Source: Sambucus nigra (Eukaryota; Streptophyta; Magnoliopsida; Dipsacales; Adoxaceae). Taken from it: a stretch of DNA of 64,000 bases. The DNA lies in the NCBI GenBank assembly GCA_949130495.1, contig OX422207.1, forward strand, positions 370,967,868 through 371,031,867, given 5' to 3'. The translations under genes were made by a program, and so were the position numbers. Below, piece by piece: positions 49,791 through 59,498 of this stretch (the stretch's first letter is position 1; each line of letters begins with the position of its first letter). Under the pieces are notes generated by a model, which did no database searches, was not told where the DNA came from, and saw only the letters and a list, made by a program, of their open reading frames with translations.

Positions 49791-50977
49791 AATTTAAGTG
49801 ACTTAGTTTGGATTCTTTAAGGCATTGTCTTCCAACGTTTGTTAAACACAAGGAACTTATGCAACAGTCAAGACTGGATCACTTTTATACAAATTGACAC
49901 ATCAATCACTTAGTCTAAGTGTATCAATAAATTGTGGAGTTTGTAATGAAGCGACTTTACTAGAATTACTGTGGTTAAAATATATACACTCTTATTGAGA
50001 CCCATGCAAGGCAAGCTACTCTTGTCCTAATCTTGCATGTTTCTTTCAGACCAGAATAACCCACATCACAGAGTGCCCCAACTGCGCCCACTAATATTAT
50101 TGCCTTATTGCAGCTTAATTTGTCCAGTCCAGCCCATCTCGAAAGTGATCGATGGGTGGATCACTTCCGTTGAGTTGGCAAACCATTTAATGCTTTTGTT
50201 GTTTTGTACGTACGTTGTTTTCACGATCTAAAAACTTCAGCCTTGTCCTAATTAACAAGTTTAGTCAACTGTTTGTAACAAATCAATCATTTGTTCGTAG
50301 CTTCATTTTTTAGATCTTCTTCTATCAAGTTTATTCGATTCAGGTTATACCATTTTTCATCAATATTGTTTTCTATTACATAATGATATAAATGATTTTT
50401 TTGATGATTGAATTATTTGGTAAGGCCATGAATGTCGGGTAAGTTGATAGATGTATCTGGTGAGACCTGGTCAAGACCATCATAGCACCTGACCTAATGT
50501 TGGATGCATAAATATTATTCAGCAGTTGTCTTTATATATTGAGAAAAATCAACTGAGATTTTACGCGTTTTAGCAAGCAGCCAATTGAAACTTCAATAAT
50601 GTGCTTGTGGATATGGAACATGAGAGACCCCTGCATTCTATGAAAATCGTCTTCTCTGTTTTCTAAATTATCTACATAATCATCAAATCCTTGTACATTA
50701 AAAGCCAAGGGGGTGATCTTTTTGTCATATTGCTCCCCACCATGTTAGTATGCTCGGGTGAACCGACCTAGGAGAACAGGCTTTACCGTTCTGGATTGTT
50801 CTGAGGAAATACGATTTGTTATGTGATGTTTAATGCTGAAAACCCAGAACAAAAACCCAAACTATGTACTTAATGTAAATTCGCAATGCATAACAAAATT
50901 GAGGTTTAGATAATTGGAAAACTCCAAATAAATCATTGACCTGTTGTTACCAGTTGTTTTATTAGTGATGCACGTGA
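49791..50977. other. Unassigned DNA between SINE and element W
   Basis: About 1.2 kb with moderate AT content and no ORF over 65 codons. I saw no repeat structure and no motif of a known family. It may be the oldest, pre-insertion host DNA of this window. Confidence 0.5.
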
Positions 50978-51747
50978 TGTTGGAGAATTTTTAAAATAAG
51001 TGAGTAAGAGCTTTGGGAGTAAAAACTTAAAAGTTTGTCCCACATTGGAAGTATGTGGAGAAAAGTGGGAAGCTAACCCAATATAAAAGGGAGGGTGTCC
51101 CACATTGAAAAATGAGTAAAGCTAAGTGATACCCACTAAGCTATAAAAGGAGTGACAATCTTTGAGTCCCACATTGGAAAAATATTAAGAAAGTGTGCAC
51201 TTAATAAGTAGAAATGGAAGATGAAAAGTTAATTCATCTAGAATTTAAGAGGCTATTCAAGAGACCTCTAATACGGTGTGAAGCACCGTACGCGCGCGGG
51301 GCAGTGGGCTGTAGAGGCGCTAATAGCGCACTTTGCACTTTGAACTTCGCATGCCTCGTGGTTGTCGAGTCGGATCGCGGTAGCTCGGACGCGGTCAGTT
51401 TTTGGTAGGTCCGTGTAAAACCATTTCGGTATTACTGTACTTGTTCGGAAATGGTTCGGTGTTGCATCCAAAGGCTGTCTTCAAATATACAAGTTGCAGG
51501 CAGTGCAAGTTGCTTCATTGTATCTTGAGTACGGATTTGCGGATTCCCATTTGTATACCGAAGTTATTCGTGTGTCCATTTGTATACCGAAGTTATTCGT
51601 GTGGGGCAAATACTGTATTTAGGAAAGTGACATCACGCCTTAAAGCTTTCCAGTATCTATTCAGAAGTTACATTATTGTATTGAAGTTGACATTACTGTG
51701 ATGTATAAAGAGTTCAATTTCTGTATTTGCATTCATATTATCCAACA
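50978..51747 (+). repeat. 5' LTR of copia element W
   Basis: 770 bp, TGTTGGAGAATTTT to TTATCCAACA, ends that are inverted copies (TGTTGGA/TCCAACA). The partner LTR is outside the window. Three 'tcccacattgg(a)a' phrases (near 51038, 51099, 51168) and two 'tataaaagg' boxes (near 51082 and 51143) lie in the first 200 bp; the second box could be the promoter TATA. A 27-bp direct repeat ('tccatttgtataccgaagtt') is near 51545-51600. Confidence 0.7.
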
Positions 51748-51770
51748 ATCTAAATACACTATTGTCAGAA

Positions 51771-53042
51771 ATGGCCGACTCTTCCAAATCACTTCGACAA
51801 ATAACAAAAGGCTTTGTCAAGTTGGACCGTTTTGATGGTGGTAATTTTCTGCGTTGGCAGAAAAAGGTTCATTTTCTTCTAACAACATTGAAGATTGTAT
51901 ATGTCTTGTCACAACCGAAACCAAATGAAGATGAAGATGAAACCGTGGAACAGACTAGGCAACGCACAAAATGGGAGACTGGTGATTACTTGTATCGTGG
52001 TCACATTCTTAATGCACTTGCTGACAATTTGTTCGACTTGTACCAAAATGTTGGGACTGCAAAAACTTTGTGGGAAACATTGGAGACCAAATATCTTACG
52101 GAAGACACTACAAGTAAGAAGTTCCTTATCGATCAGTTTTTAAGCTTTAAAATGCATGATAATAGGCCTGTGCTAGAACAATTTTATGACATCCAACGCA
52201 TCATAAATCATTGCAAACTGAAAAAATTAAATATGGATGATAATGTAATTGTTGCTGCCATAATTGTAAAACTTCCTCCTTCTTGGAAAGATTATAAGAA
52301 AGAACTCAAACACAAAAAGGAGGATCTTTCACTTGAAGAATTAGAGACTCATTTAAGAATTGAACAAGAGTCTCGAATTCTAGATGGTAAAGAGGAACTA
52401 TAAAATTCTATTTCTAAGGTCCATGTGGTGGAGGAAGGAAATGAGCAAAAATATGGCAATCATGGAAAAAATAACAAGCGGAAGAATTTTTCAAATAATT
52501 CTAAAGCAAACAAAAAGAAGAAAGGAAATTGTTTTCATTGCAACAAACCAGGTCAGTTCAAGAAGGATTGTCGTGAGTTCAAGAAACTAAAGGAAAAAGG
52601 AGGGACATCGGACACAAAGAAAAAATTTGCTGCTATGATATCCGAGGTTAATATGCTTGGAGAAGACAACTCTTGGTGGGTTGATTCTGGTGCCACAAGG
52701 CATGTTTGTAAGGACAAGAACTTGTTCTCTGCCTATGAAACAGTGGAAGGAGATGTTCTCTATATGGGAAATTCTTCTACTGCTGCGGTTAAAGGCAAAG
52801 GGATAGTGGATCTCGAATTCACTTCCGAAAAAATCCTTAGCCTCACCAATATTTTTCATGTTCTTGATGTTAGGAAAAATTTAGTTTCTGGAAGTCTTCT
52901 TAACAAATTTGGCTTTAAGCTTGTATTTGAGTCACACAAATTTATTCTGCCTAAGAATGGTACCTTTGTAGGTAAAGGATATTTGTATGAAGGCATGTTT
53001 AAGCTCAATATCAATGAAAAAGATTCTTATGCTTATCGTTGA
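51771..53042 (+). pseudogene. gag: Copia gag-protease (element W), one in-frame stop
   Basis: The first ATG is 51771 (MADSSKSL). Residues 1-211 form a copia gag domain ('FDGGNFLRWQKK', 'LPPSWKDYKKELKHKKEDL'). A TAA at 52401-52403 interrupts the frame, which then continues unchanged. A zinc knuckle follows, '[14 protein letters not shown]' (about 52532-52575), in which the expected His is Gln. The protease active site '[11 protein letters not shown]' is at about 52677-52710, then the protease body. The frame ends at a TGA (53040-53042) just before the GAG-pre-integrase region. Gag packages the RNA and protease would process the polyprotein. As it stands only the gag domain could be made. Confidence 0.85.
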
Positions 53043-54075
53043 TTGTCTTTCATTATAGCATAGTCGTTTAGGACATGTTAATACAAAGAAAATGCACTTC
53101 ATGGTTAATTTAAATTTAATTCCTAAATATGAGAATGATATGAATGAAAAGTGTAAAATATGCATGCAAACAAAAATAACAAGATTGCCTTTTCCTAAAA
53201 TAGAAAAAACTACATCTTTGTTACAATTAGTACATAGTGATGTTTATGATTTGCATGAAATACCTACTAAAGGTGGTAGTAAATATTTTGCTACATTTAT
53301 CGATGACTTTTCAAAATATTGTTACGTATATCTTTTAAACTCTAAGGATGATGTGCTTAATAGATTTAAGACATATAAAAATGAAGTTGAAAATCAATGT
53401 GATACTAAAATAAAATGTCTTAGATCTGATAGAGGTGGTGAATATCACTCTCCTCAATTTTGTGAAGATATGGGAATTATACATGAAGTTACTGCACCTT
53501 ATGCACCACAACAAAATGGAGTAGCAGAAAGAAAAAATAGGACACTAATTGAAATGGTTAACGCTATGCTTTCTTAAACTCGTTTAAGTAAAGGGTTTTG
53601 GGGAGAAGCATTTTTAACTGCGTGTCATATTCTGAATAGGATACCTGTTAAAGATAATAAGAAAACTCCCTACGAATTATGGAAGAATAGAAAACCTAAT
53701 TTAGGTTATCTTAAAGTTTGGGGTTGTAGAGCTATTGTAAGACTACCTGAAACTAAGAGGAAGAAATTAGGAAACAAAGGCGTTGAGTGTATTTTCATAG
53801 GTTATGCACAACATAGTAAAGCCTATAGATTTTTGGTTAGTGAACCTAATGATTCTGTTGAGGTAAATACAATAATTAAATCGAGAGATGTAATTTTTTA
53901 TGAACAAAGGTTTTCTTCTATTCCTAGAATAAATAATAAAAAAGAAGTAAACACCCCTTCACATTTCTCTGATACTCCACCAGTGGAACAAGTAGAGATT
54001 AGAAAAAGTAAGAGACCTAGGAAAGAAAAAAGCTTTGGTCCCGATTTAGTAGTCTATCTTGTTGCAGGGAACTAG
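53043..54075 (+). pseudogene. pol: Copia integrase (element W), frameshifted, with stops
   Basis: In a different frame from gag. The pre-integrase zinc region ('HSRLGHVN', 'KCKICMQTK') leads into the catalytic core with all three acidic residues visible: D in 'LVHSDVYDL' (about 53230), D in 'RSDRGGEY' (about 53427) and E in 'GVAERKNRT' (about 53520). A TAG precedes the zinc region and a TAA interrupts at 53575-53577. Beyond it the same frame continues ('GFWGEAFLTACHILNRIP', 'VWGCRAIV', 'IFIGYAQHSKAYRF') to the C-terminal linker, which ends at a stop at 54075. Integrase would insert element cDNA; this copy cannot make it whole. Confidence 0.87.
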
Positions 54076-54488
54076 AGACACATCTTGTAATCAATATGCT
54101 TTAACTCTTAGCGTTGAAACAGACTCACAAACCTATAGTGACGCAATTAAGTCTGTAGATTTAGCATTTTAGAAAGAAGCTATAAATGATGAAATGGATT
54201 CAATCTTGGGAAATAAAACTTGGAAGTTAGTAGACTTACCTCCAGGATCTAAACCCATCAAGTGTAGATGGATTTTTAAAAAGAAAATGAAAACATATGG
54301 AACAATTGATAAATTCAAGGCTAGATTGGTTGCTAAAGGTTTTACACAAAAATAAGGAATTGATTATTTTGATACTTATGCACCTATTGCCAATTAGAAT
54401 TTTAATTAGAATTTTAATTGCATTAGCATCGACATATAATTTTGAGATTCATCAAATGGGTGTGAAAATTGCATTTTTAAATGGTGAC
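54076..54488 (+). pseudogene. pol: Copia reverse transcriptase N-terminus (element W), truncated
   Basis: After another frame change the sequence reads the copia RT start: 'AINDEMDSILGNKTWKLVDL', 'GSKPIKCRWIFKKK', 'FKARLVAKGFTQ'. Stops lie at about 54170 and 54354. A short internal repeat ('attagaattttaa') near 54397-54420 shifts the frame again before 'HQMGVKIAFLNGD', the beginning of the RT finger-palm region. The gene ends at 54488, where element G is inserted. The catalytic YVDD region is not present. Confidence 0.85.
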
Positions 54489-56049
54489 TGACGCGACTTA
54501 ATATTTGTCTTAAAAGTGCGTATTTATCTAGGCTCAAGTGCAAGCCTTGTCGCTCAAGTAATAACCCGGTAAGTCGGGATCGTCTCCACAGGGATCGAAA
54601 TTGCCAAACAGTAACAAGAAAAATTACTAAACCTTGAAATGATTTCTTAAAAGAAATAAAAAGATGATTGATTTTTGGGAAAATTTCTAAAAATTTACTT
54701 ATGAAAAAACAATTAGAAATTAACAGCGAAACTTGGGTTTAACAATTTAGAGAAAATTAGGGTAGGGTACAATCCCTCAATCCTTAATAAATTATCCTTT
54801 AGAATACTAGAATTATAAATCAAAATTCTTGATTAAATCCAGTCCTTATAAACTCTAAGCATTACATATATGAGGTTCAAGCCCGCATCATATGAAATCA
54901 AAGATAAATATAAAGCGATGAACGACAAATTATACATACAAAGCATTCTTAAACATCTCAAGTACCTAGGGAAAGAGAGATTAAAAGATTTGACAATGTA
55001 TATATGATTTTCATTCACGATTCAATCAATATTTTCATTTATTTTCTATTTTCCATACAAATAATTTATATTAGGATTGAGTTCATGTACCCCAACCCTT
55101 GGGAAATTATCTACTCATGATTTGGTTCAAAAACAAATTCACATATGAAATTATGAAACTGCAGAACATTGTAAGAAATTTGCAAAAATTAAAGCACAAA
55201 AGAATAGAATGATATTACTTGATTTCAGCACAAAAACGGAATTGGAATTCAGAATACAAACTAGGGTTCATGCAAATCTCAAAGAAAATGGAAATTTGAC
55301 CTAAAAATCTGACCTAAAACTCTCTCTAGAACTCTCAACCCTAGCCTTTTTTCAAATGATGTAGAGCTTGGCTTTTTATAGCACAAATCATCGAAAGTCG
55401 GTTTCCAATCCTGCTTGTGGAACAAGTTTCACAGCTACGCACGCATCAAATCTGCACAATAAATGGCAAATTAATGCCAGGATTTCGCATTCCCGGATCG
55501 GTCCGGGTCTTAATCGGATCGATCCGATATCCATCGGATCGGTTCTTTTATTTTCTTCCGGATCGGTCCGATTGTGATCGGTTCGATTATTGCTTCCATC
55601 GGTTTGTCATCCATCCGGGGTGCACTGGACTTGGCCATATCGGATCGGTCCGACTCCTGCCCGGATCGGTCCTAACTTCTTCTTCTTTGACTTTTTCCTT
55701 GCAGTTTTGACTGACCATATCTTCTTATCTAGACCTCCGATTTGGATGCCGTTTCTTCCTATGCTCTTGTGAACTCATTCTCTTCAACTTCCTTTTGGTG
55801 TCACTTTCGAATTCTGAATGGAATTACACTTTTTCCTTTAGACATTTCTTGCTTGCATCTTTTCTTTTCTTTTGGATTCTTTCTTGCATTCCATTCCTGA
55901 AAACTTCATCCAAATTATACAAAACCTAGGGAAAGTTGTTAGGACTAGACAATGGAATGATATGGCATAAAAATGGCTCAATTACATTGTTCGAGATATT
56001 AAAATCACTAAATTAAGGAGCTAAATTCTGAAGAATTTATGCTTGGTCA
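54489..56049 (-). repeat. 3' LTR of element G
   Basis: 1,561 bp; in sense TGACCAAGCATAAATTC to AAGTCGCGTCA. Near the sense 3' end is 'cgatccctgtggagacgatc' followed by 'ccgacttaccgggtt', the counterpart of phrases in LTRs X and Y. The left boundary is where copia RT sequence stops after GTGAC. A palindrome cluster lies at about 55493-55605. The alternative right boundary at 57593 (second PPT-like tract) would give a 3.1-kb LTR; I prefer the shorter one because Y is similar in size. Confidence 0.75.
55493..55605. repeat. CpG palindrome cluster in G LTR
   Basis: Five or more words of CGGATCGGTCCG type: 'cccggatcggtccggg', 'atcggatcgatccgat', 'catcggatcggttc', 'ccggatcggtccgat', 'gatcggttcgatt'. 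Further copies lie near 55640-55672 ('atcggatcggtccgac', 'cccggatcggtcc'). Confidence 0.88.
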
Positions 56050-56085
56050 AATCCCCCTAACTTAAGACTTTGCACGTCCCGGGCA
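56050..56085 (-). promoter_or_regulatory. Polypurine tract of element G
   Basis: In sense, TTAAGTTAGGGGGATT directly before the LTR start TGACCAAG, preceded by 'gacgtgcaaagtc'. This is the expected form and place of an Athila/Tat-type PPT. Confidence 0.75.
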
Positions 56086-57592
56086 ATGTATCTGAATCTA
56101 ACCAACATTCATCTCTTGAAAACTTCTTTATTGAAATAGTATTCCACTTTCGCAGGCACGCGATTGCATTTAGCGTATGCAACAAGCCTTTAAACCCCTA
56201 GGTTACCCTAGTAGGACGAGTTTTGTCTCGTGAGGGTTTGCAGTGAATTTACCCACAAAATTCTTTATTGACTCAAATAAATATCAAAATACTTAAAAAT
56301 TGTATAATTTAAACTTTTCGAAAAATACTCACCATAAATTAATATTCAACTGTTTCAAATCATAGTGTGTGTGTGCAAAGCCAAAAATTAAACCTCAAAC
56401 TTCCACCGATTGAGCATTACGTTACTTTCCGAAAATTCGTTTTGATTCAAATTCTTACGGATTGCACTCACAAACGAATCACTCGGATTATGGCTATTTT
56501 CTCTCGGTATGCATGATATAAAGAGTAAATATAATGGACACAAATTCATGCATACAAAATTGAAAATAAGGAAATATATGGTGAAAGATCTCATCATCGG
56601 AATACAATTATTAGGAAACGGGAACATCACCTCTATTTCACACCATTTAATCTCTCATTTTATCTTTTCATGTCTTAGCTCTCCACGCGGTAATCAATTT
56701 CGCAATTTGGACTCGGTTAGGACTTTTCTTGGGGTTAAGGTGTAACGGGTAAAATTGGGAATGGACGGAATGTTCGGAATTGGAAAATGTCCTTCTGATG
56801 TCCATTAGTGCTTTTTCGGGCATTTGCTCATTTTTCTCTTTCTTTTTCTATTTTCTTTTTTTCTTTTCTTGCTTTTTTTTCTTAAGCATTGTTTTTTTTT
56901 TCTATTTTTCTCTTTCCCCTTTTTATTGCACAATTTGGACTTAATTGATGAATTTTCTCAAATTTCACAATTTCGGGCTATTTGGGTTTTTTGGGTTATC
57001 AAACGAAAGGAAAATATTTATTAGGCTCAAATTGGGTTGCAAAGGGATAATTTTTCACAACTTTTTATGGCTAATATTTTTGGGTAACAAACGAGGGCCT
57101 ACTTCATTGTCCAAATTACTAATCACATTACCATATGCATCTCGAGATTAATTAAGTTTAGAGATATATTTAGCACGAATTTCGAGACAATATTTCACAC
57201 ATTTCCCATAACCTATCAAAATAAATAATTGAGATCATCAATGACTTATTAAAATGCTGAAAAGAACTTTGAGTTAATCATAAACTCGGATTGATTTAAA
57301 AACTCAAAAAAAAATTGAAAGGCTCGAAATCTCACCGGGTTTGATCAATCTCCACACTTATTCGTTAAGTCGTCAATTTTCTTTCAATTTCCATCTTCGG
57401 TCAATTTTGGCTTAGTGCAATTGAGATTTAACAATTTGAGACTTCAAATAGAATAAAAGTGATATTTTTGAAAAATTTAAATTCCAATTTTTATTTATTT
57501 TGAACAAAAATATTTTTGGATTTTTTCAACTTCTTTTTTTTTTTTTAAACACATATGAATATAAGCGAAGTTTTATGAATACGCACCTGTCA
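56086..57592. other. 3' untranslated region of element G
   Basis: AT-rich with long T- or A-rich stretches (such as 56824-56930) and no supported ORF. A long 3' untranslated stretch after the third ORF is common in Athila/Tat elements. Confidence 0.5.
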
Positions 57593-57627
57593 TCCCCCCT
57601 AACTCAATGATTTGCATTGTCCTCAAT
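57593..57627 (-). promoter_or_regulatory. Second PPT-like tract of element G
   Basis: In sense, TTGAGTTAGGGGGGATGACA, preceded by 'gaggacaatgcaaatc'. It resembles the terminal PPT ('tgcaaa' followed by 'agttaggggg') but lies 1.5 kb upstream in sense, 160 bp after ORF3. It may be an internal PPT, or mark a former LTR edge. Confidence 0.55.
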
Positions 57628-57787
57628 CAAATAGATAAGAGAGAAAAAGAAGACAACATAAAGTGGGCGATAAATAAAACAAGCCAATATCATATTAAGA
57701 CTATAGAGTACAACCAAACTGTGGAAACAACTGTGTAAGCAAAAACTACAAACATAGGGATAAAAATCCTAACAAGGGAAGGGAAGC

Positions 57788-58933
57788 CTAAGGGGCGGGT
57801 GGTGGATGGGAAGTACTGGGAGCAGTAGGATCATATGGATTATAATAGTAAGGAGGAAGAGGGGCCTCGGGTCCCGCCTGGAGACGATACAAGTCGGCCT
57901 GCATACGTAGGACCAAACTCATGTCCCTCTCGTAGGAGGACACATGTGCGTCAAAACGCATTTCAAGAGAGAGAACGCGCTCATTCAAACCCGTACCCTC
58001 CGGAACATAATCCGGATTAGCAGTCTCATCATATTCCTCCTCTTCACCCTCCGCCATTTCCACGTCCTCATCAGCGAAGTCCTCCTCTTCATCGTCGTCC
58101 TCCTCACTAGAATCACCACCATGCCGCGCACGGACTAGCTGAATTTGCTTCGCACTTCGAGTGCGGGACTCTTGTCCTAAAGGTTTAGGAAGGTTGACAA
58201 GATCCTGAGGTGGTGCAATCCCGGCATCCCGAAGCATTGAGCTAATGAGTCGACCATACGGAAGAGGAGCGCGACCCTTTTTATCATAAGCCACAAAAAG
58301 GATATCGGCGTAAAATGTTCGGGCCAAATTGATCACGGTCGCCGGGTCGAATAGATGATACATCATAGTGGCTTGGCGAGGCCTCATCGCCGAATCATTA
58401 GAAGTTTGTAAAATGTTGGCACAAACGATATGAAAAGTGAATCGTGTCTTGTCGGACAATCGACCGACTGGAAAGGTCTCGGTGGTCCAAACCGCACCGA
58501 GCTGGATTCGCGAGATACAAACTTCTTTGGTGAGGACGGGATCGGGACTCGGATAATCAAATTGGGCCGGAGTGATCACACCAAAAGACTCTAGCTTTTG
58601 CGCCACAAGGTCAAGTGAGAACGGGATAGGGATGGAATCCACAAAGGCTTGGGATTCAAATTCAGCGGTACGGACGAGAGATCCGTAGAACTGACGAACT
58701 TCATTTTCCCACACAGCCTCATATGGTTCATTGAAGAAACGGCACCAGCCTCTTGACAGGAAAAGGGCTGTGACCGAATTGGTCATTTGGTCCCACAACA
58801 CTTGACGCTCGATATGAATTTTCCGTGTAGGGCTGAAAAACTTTCGTCACCAATTTGCTTCTTGGCGGGAACGATACTCTCCATTTCCGTTGGGAAGAAC
58901 TTCAATGGAGGTATATTTCTGGGGAGCAACCAT
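57788..58933 (-). pseudogene. ORF3 of element G (env-position protein), one premature stop
   Basis: From the ATG at 58931-58933 (MVAPQKYTSIEV) to the stop at 57788, about 381 codons, with one in-frame TGA at codon 29 (58847-58849). After it the frame is open for over 350 codons. The first ~250 residues look like a folded domain ('FNEPYEAVWENEVRQFYGSL', 'FTFHIVCANIL', 'LPYGRLISSML'), similar to the domain annotated as 'putative plant transposon protein' in Athila/Tat elements. Then comes an acidic stretch ('EEDDDEEEDFADEDVE'), a predicted helical segment and a Pro/Tyr-rich tail. I see no signal peptide or membrane segment, so an envelope role is not supported. Function unknown. Confidence 0.7.
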
Positions 58934-59498
58934 TAGTATGGAGGTAGGAGATATCTATGGAGATATAAGAGAGAAGATAGGTGGAAGTGTAAAGAAAATG
59001 GGTAGGGGGAGGTATGTATTTATAAGTATGAGTGGGGGAAATGGAGGGAATGAAAGGGTGGGAAATGGGGGGACAAAATTTTGAAGGAAGGGCTGGATTG
59101 GGTGAAGTGAAAGGGTAGGGATTGAGGAGGTGGATTGAAGAGGTGTGTCCCTAGGGAAATGAAACCTGCAGAAAATCGGACCGATCCGGTTTTGGGACCG
59201 GACCGATCCGCCTTACCGGATCGGTTCTTGTATTACACCGGACCGATCCGGATGACCGAATCGGTTCTTTTATTTCACCGGACCGATCCGGTTGCTGATT
59301 TCCAGAATTCTTCTTCTCTCTTCTTCTCATCCTAGAAATGCCCAAACTCCACTCCAAAGATGATTTTTCAACCGTGCATACTTCCAACTATCCTCACAAC
59401 TCATTGATAACGAAACACCCCGCAACCTTCGGATTCTCAACCCTCAGAACGGACTCTAACCTATGACTTCTACATCCTACGACGCATATATACAACAA
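58934..59498. other. Spacer between ORF3 and pol of G, with palindrome array
   Basis: No gene. 59176-59295 holds four to five copies of CGGACCGATCCG-type words separated by 'ggttcttgtattaca' or 'ggttcttttatttca'. The same words and the linker 'atcggttcttttattt' occur in the LTR of G (55493-55605). G-rich stretches (58975-59140) lie between this array and ORF3. Confidence 0.85.

Larger units (their letters stand above)
50978..54488 (+). mobile_element. Copia element W, 5' part, cut by element G
   Basis: 5' LTR (50978-51747), gag-protease, integrase and the beginning of RT on the plus strand in the Pseudoviridae order. The element stops within RT at 54488, where the LTR of G begins (GTGAC, 54484-54488, is the likely target site). 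The rest of W should lie beyond the right edge of the window. All reading frames carry stops or frameshifts, so it is defective. Confidence 0.85.

Noticed and set aside
56050..57592. Taking the G LTR to run to 57592
   Set aside because: It would put a PPT-like tract inside the LTR and double its size relative to LTR Y. Kept as an alternative until the 5' LTR is seen.
57788..58933. Calling ORF3 of G an envelope gene
   Set aside because: No signal peptide, membrane segment or cleavage motif is visible; only the position is env-like.
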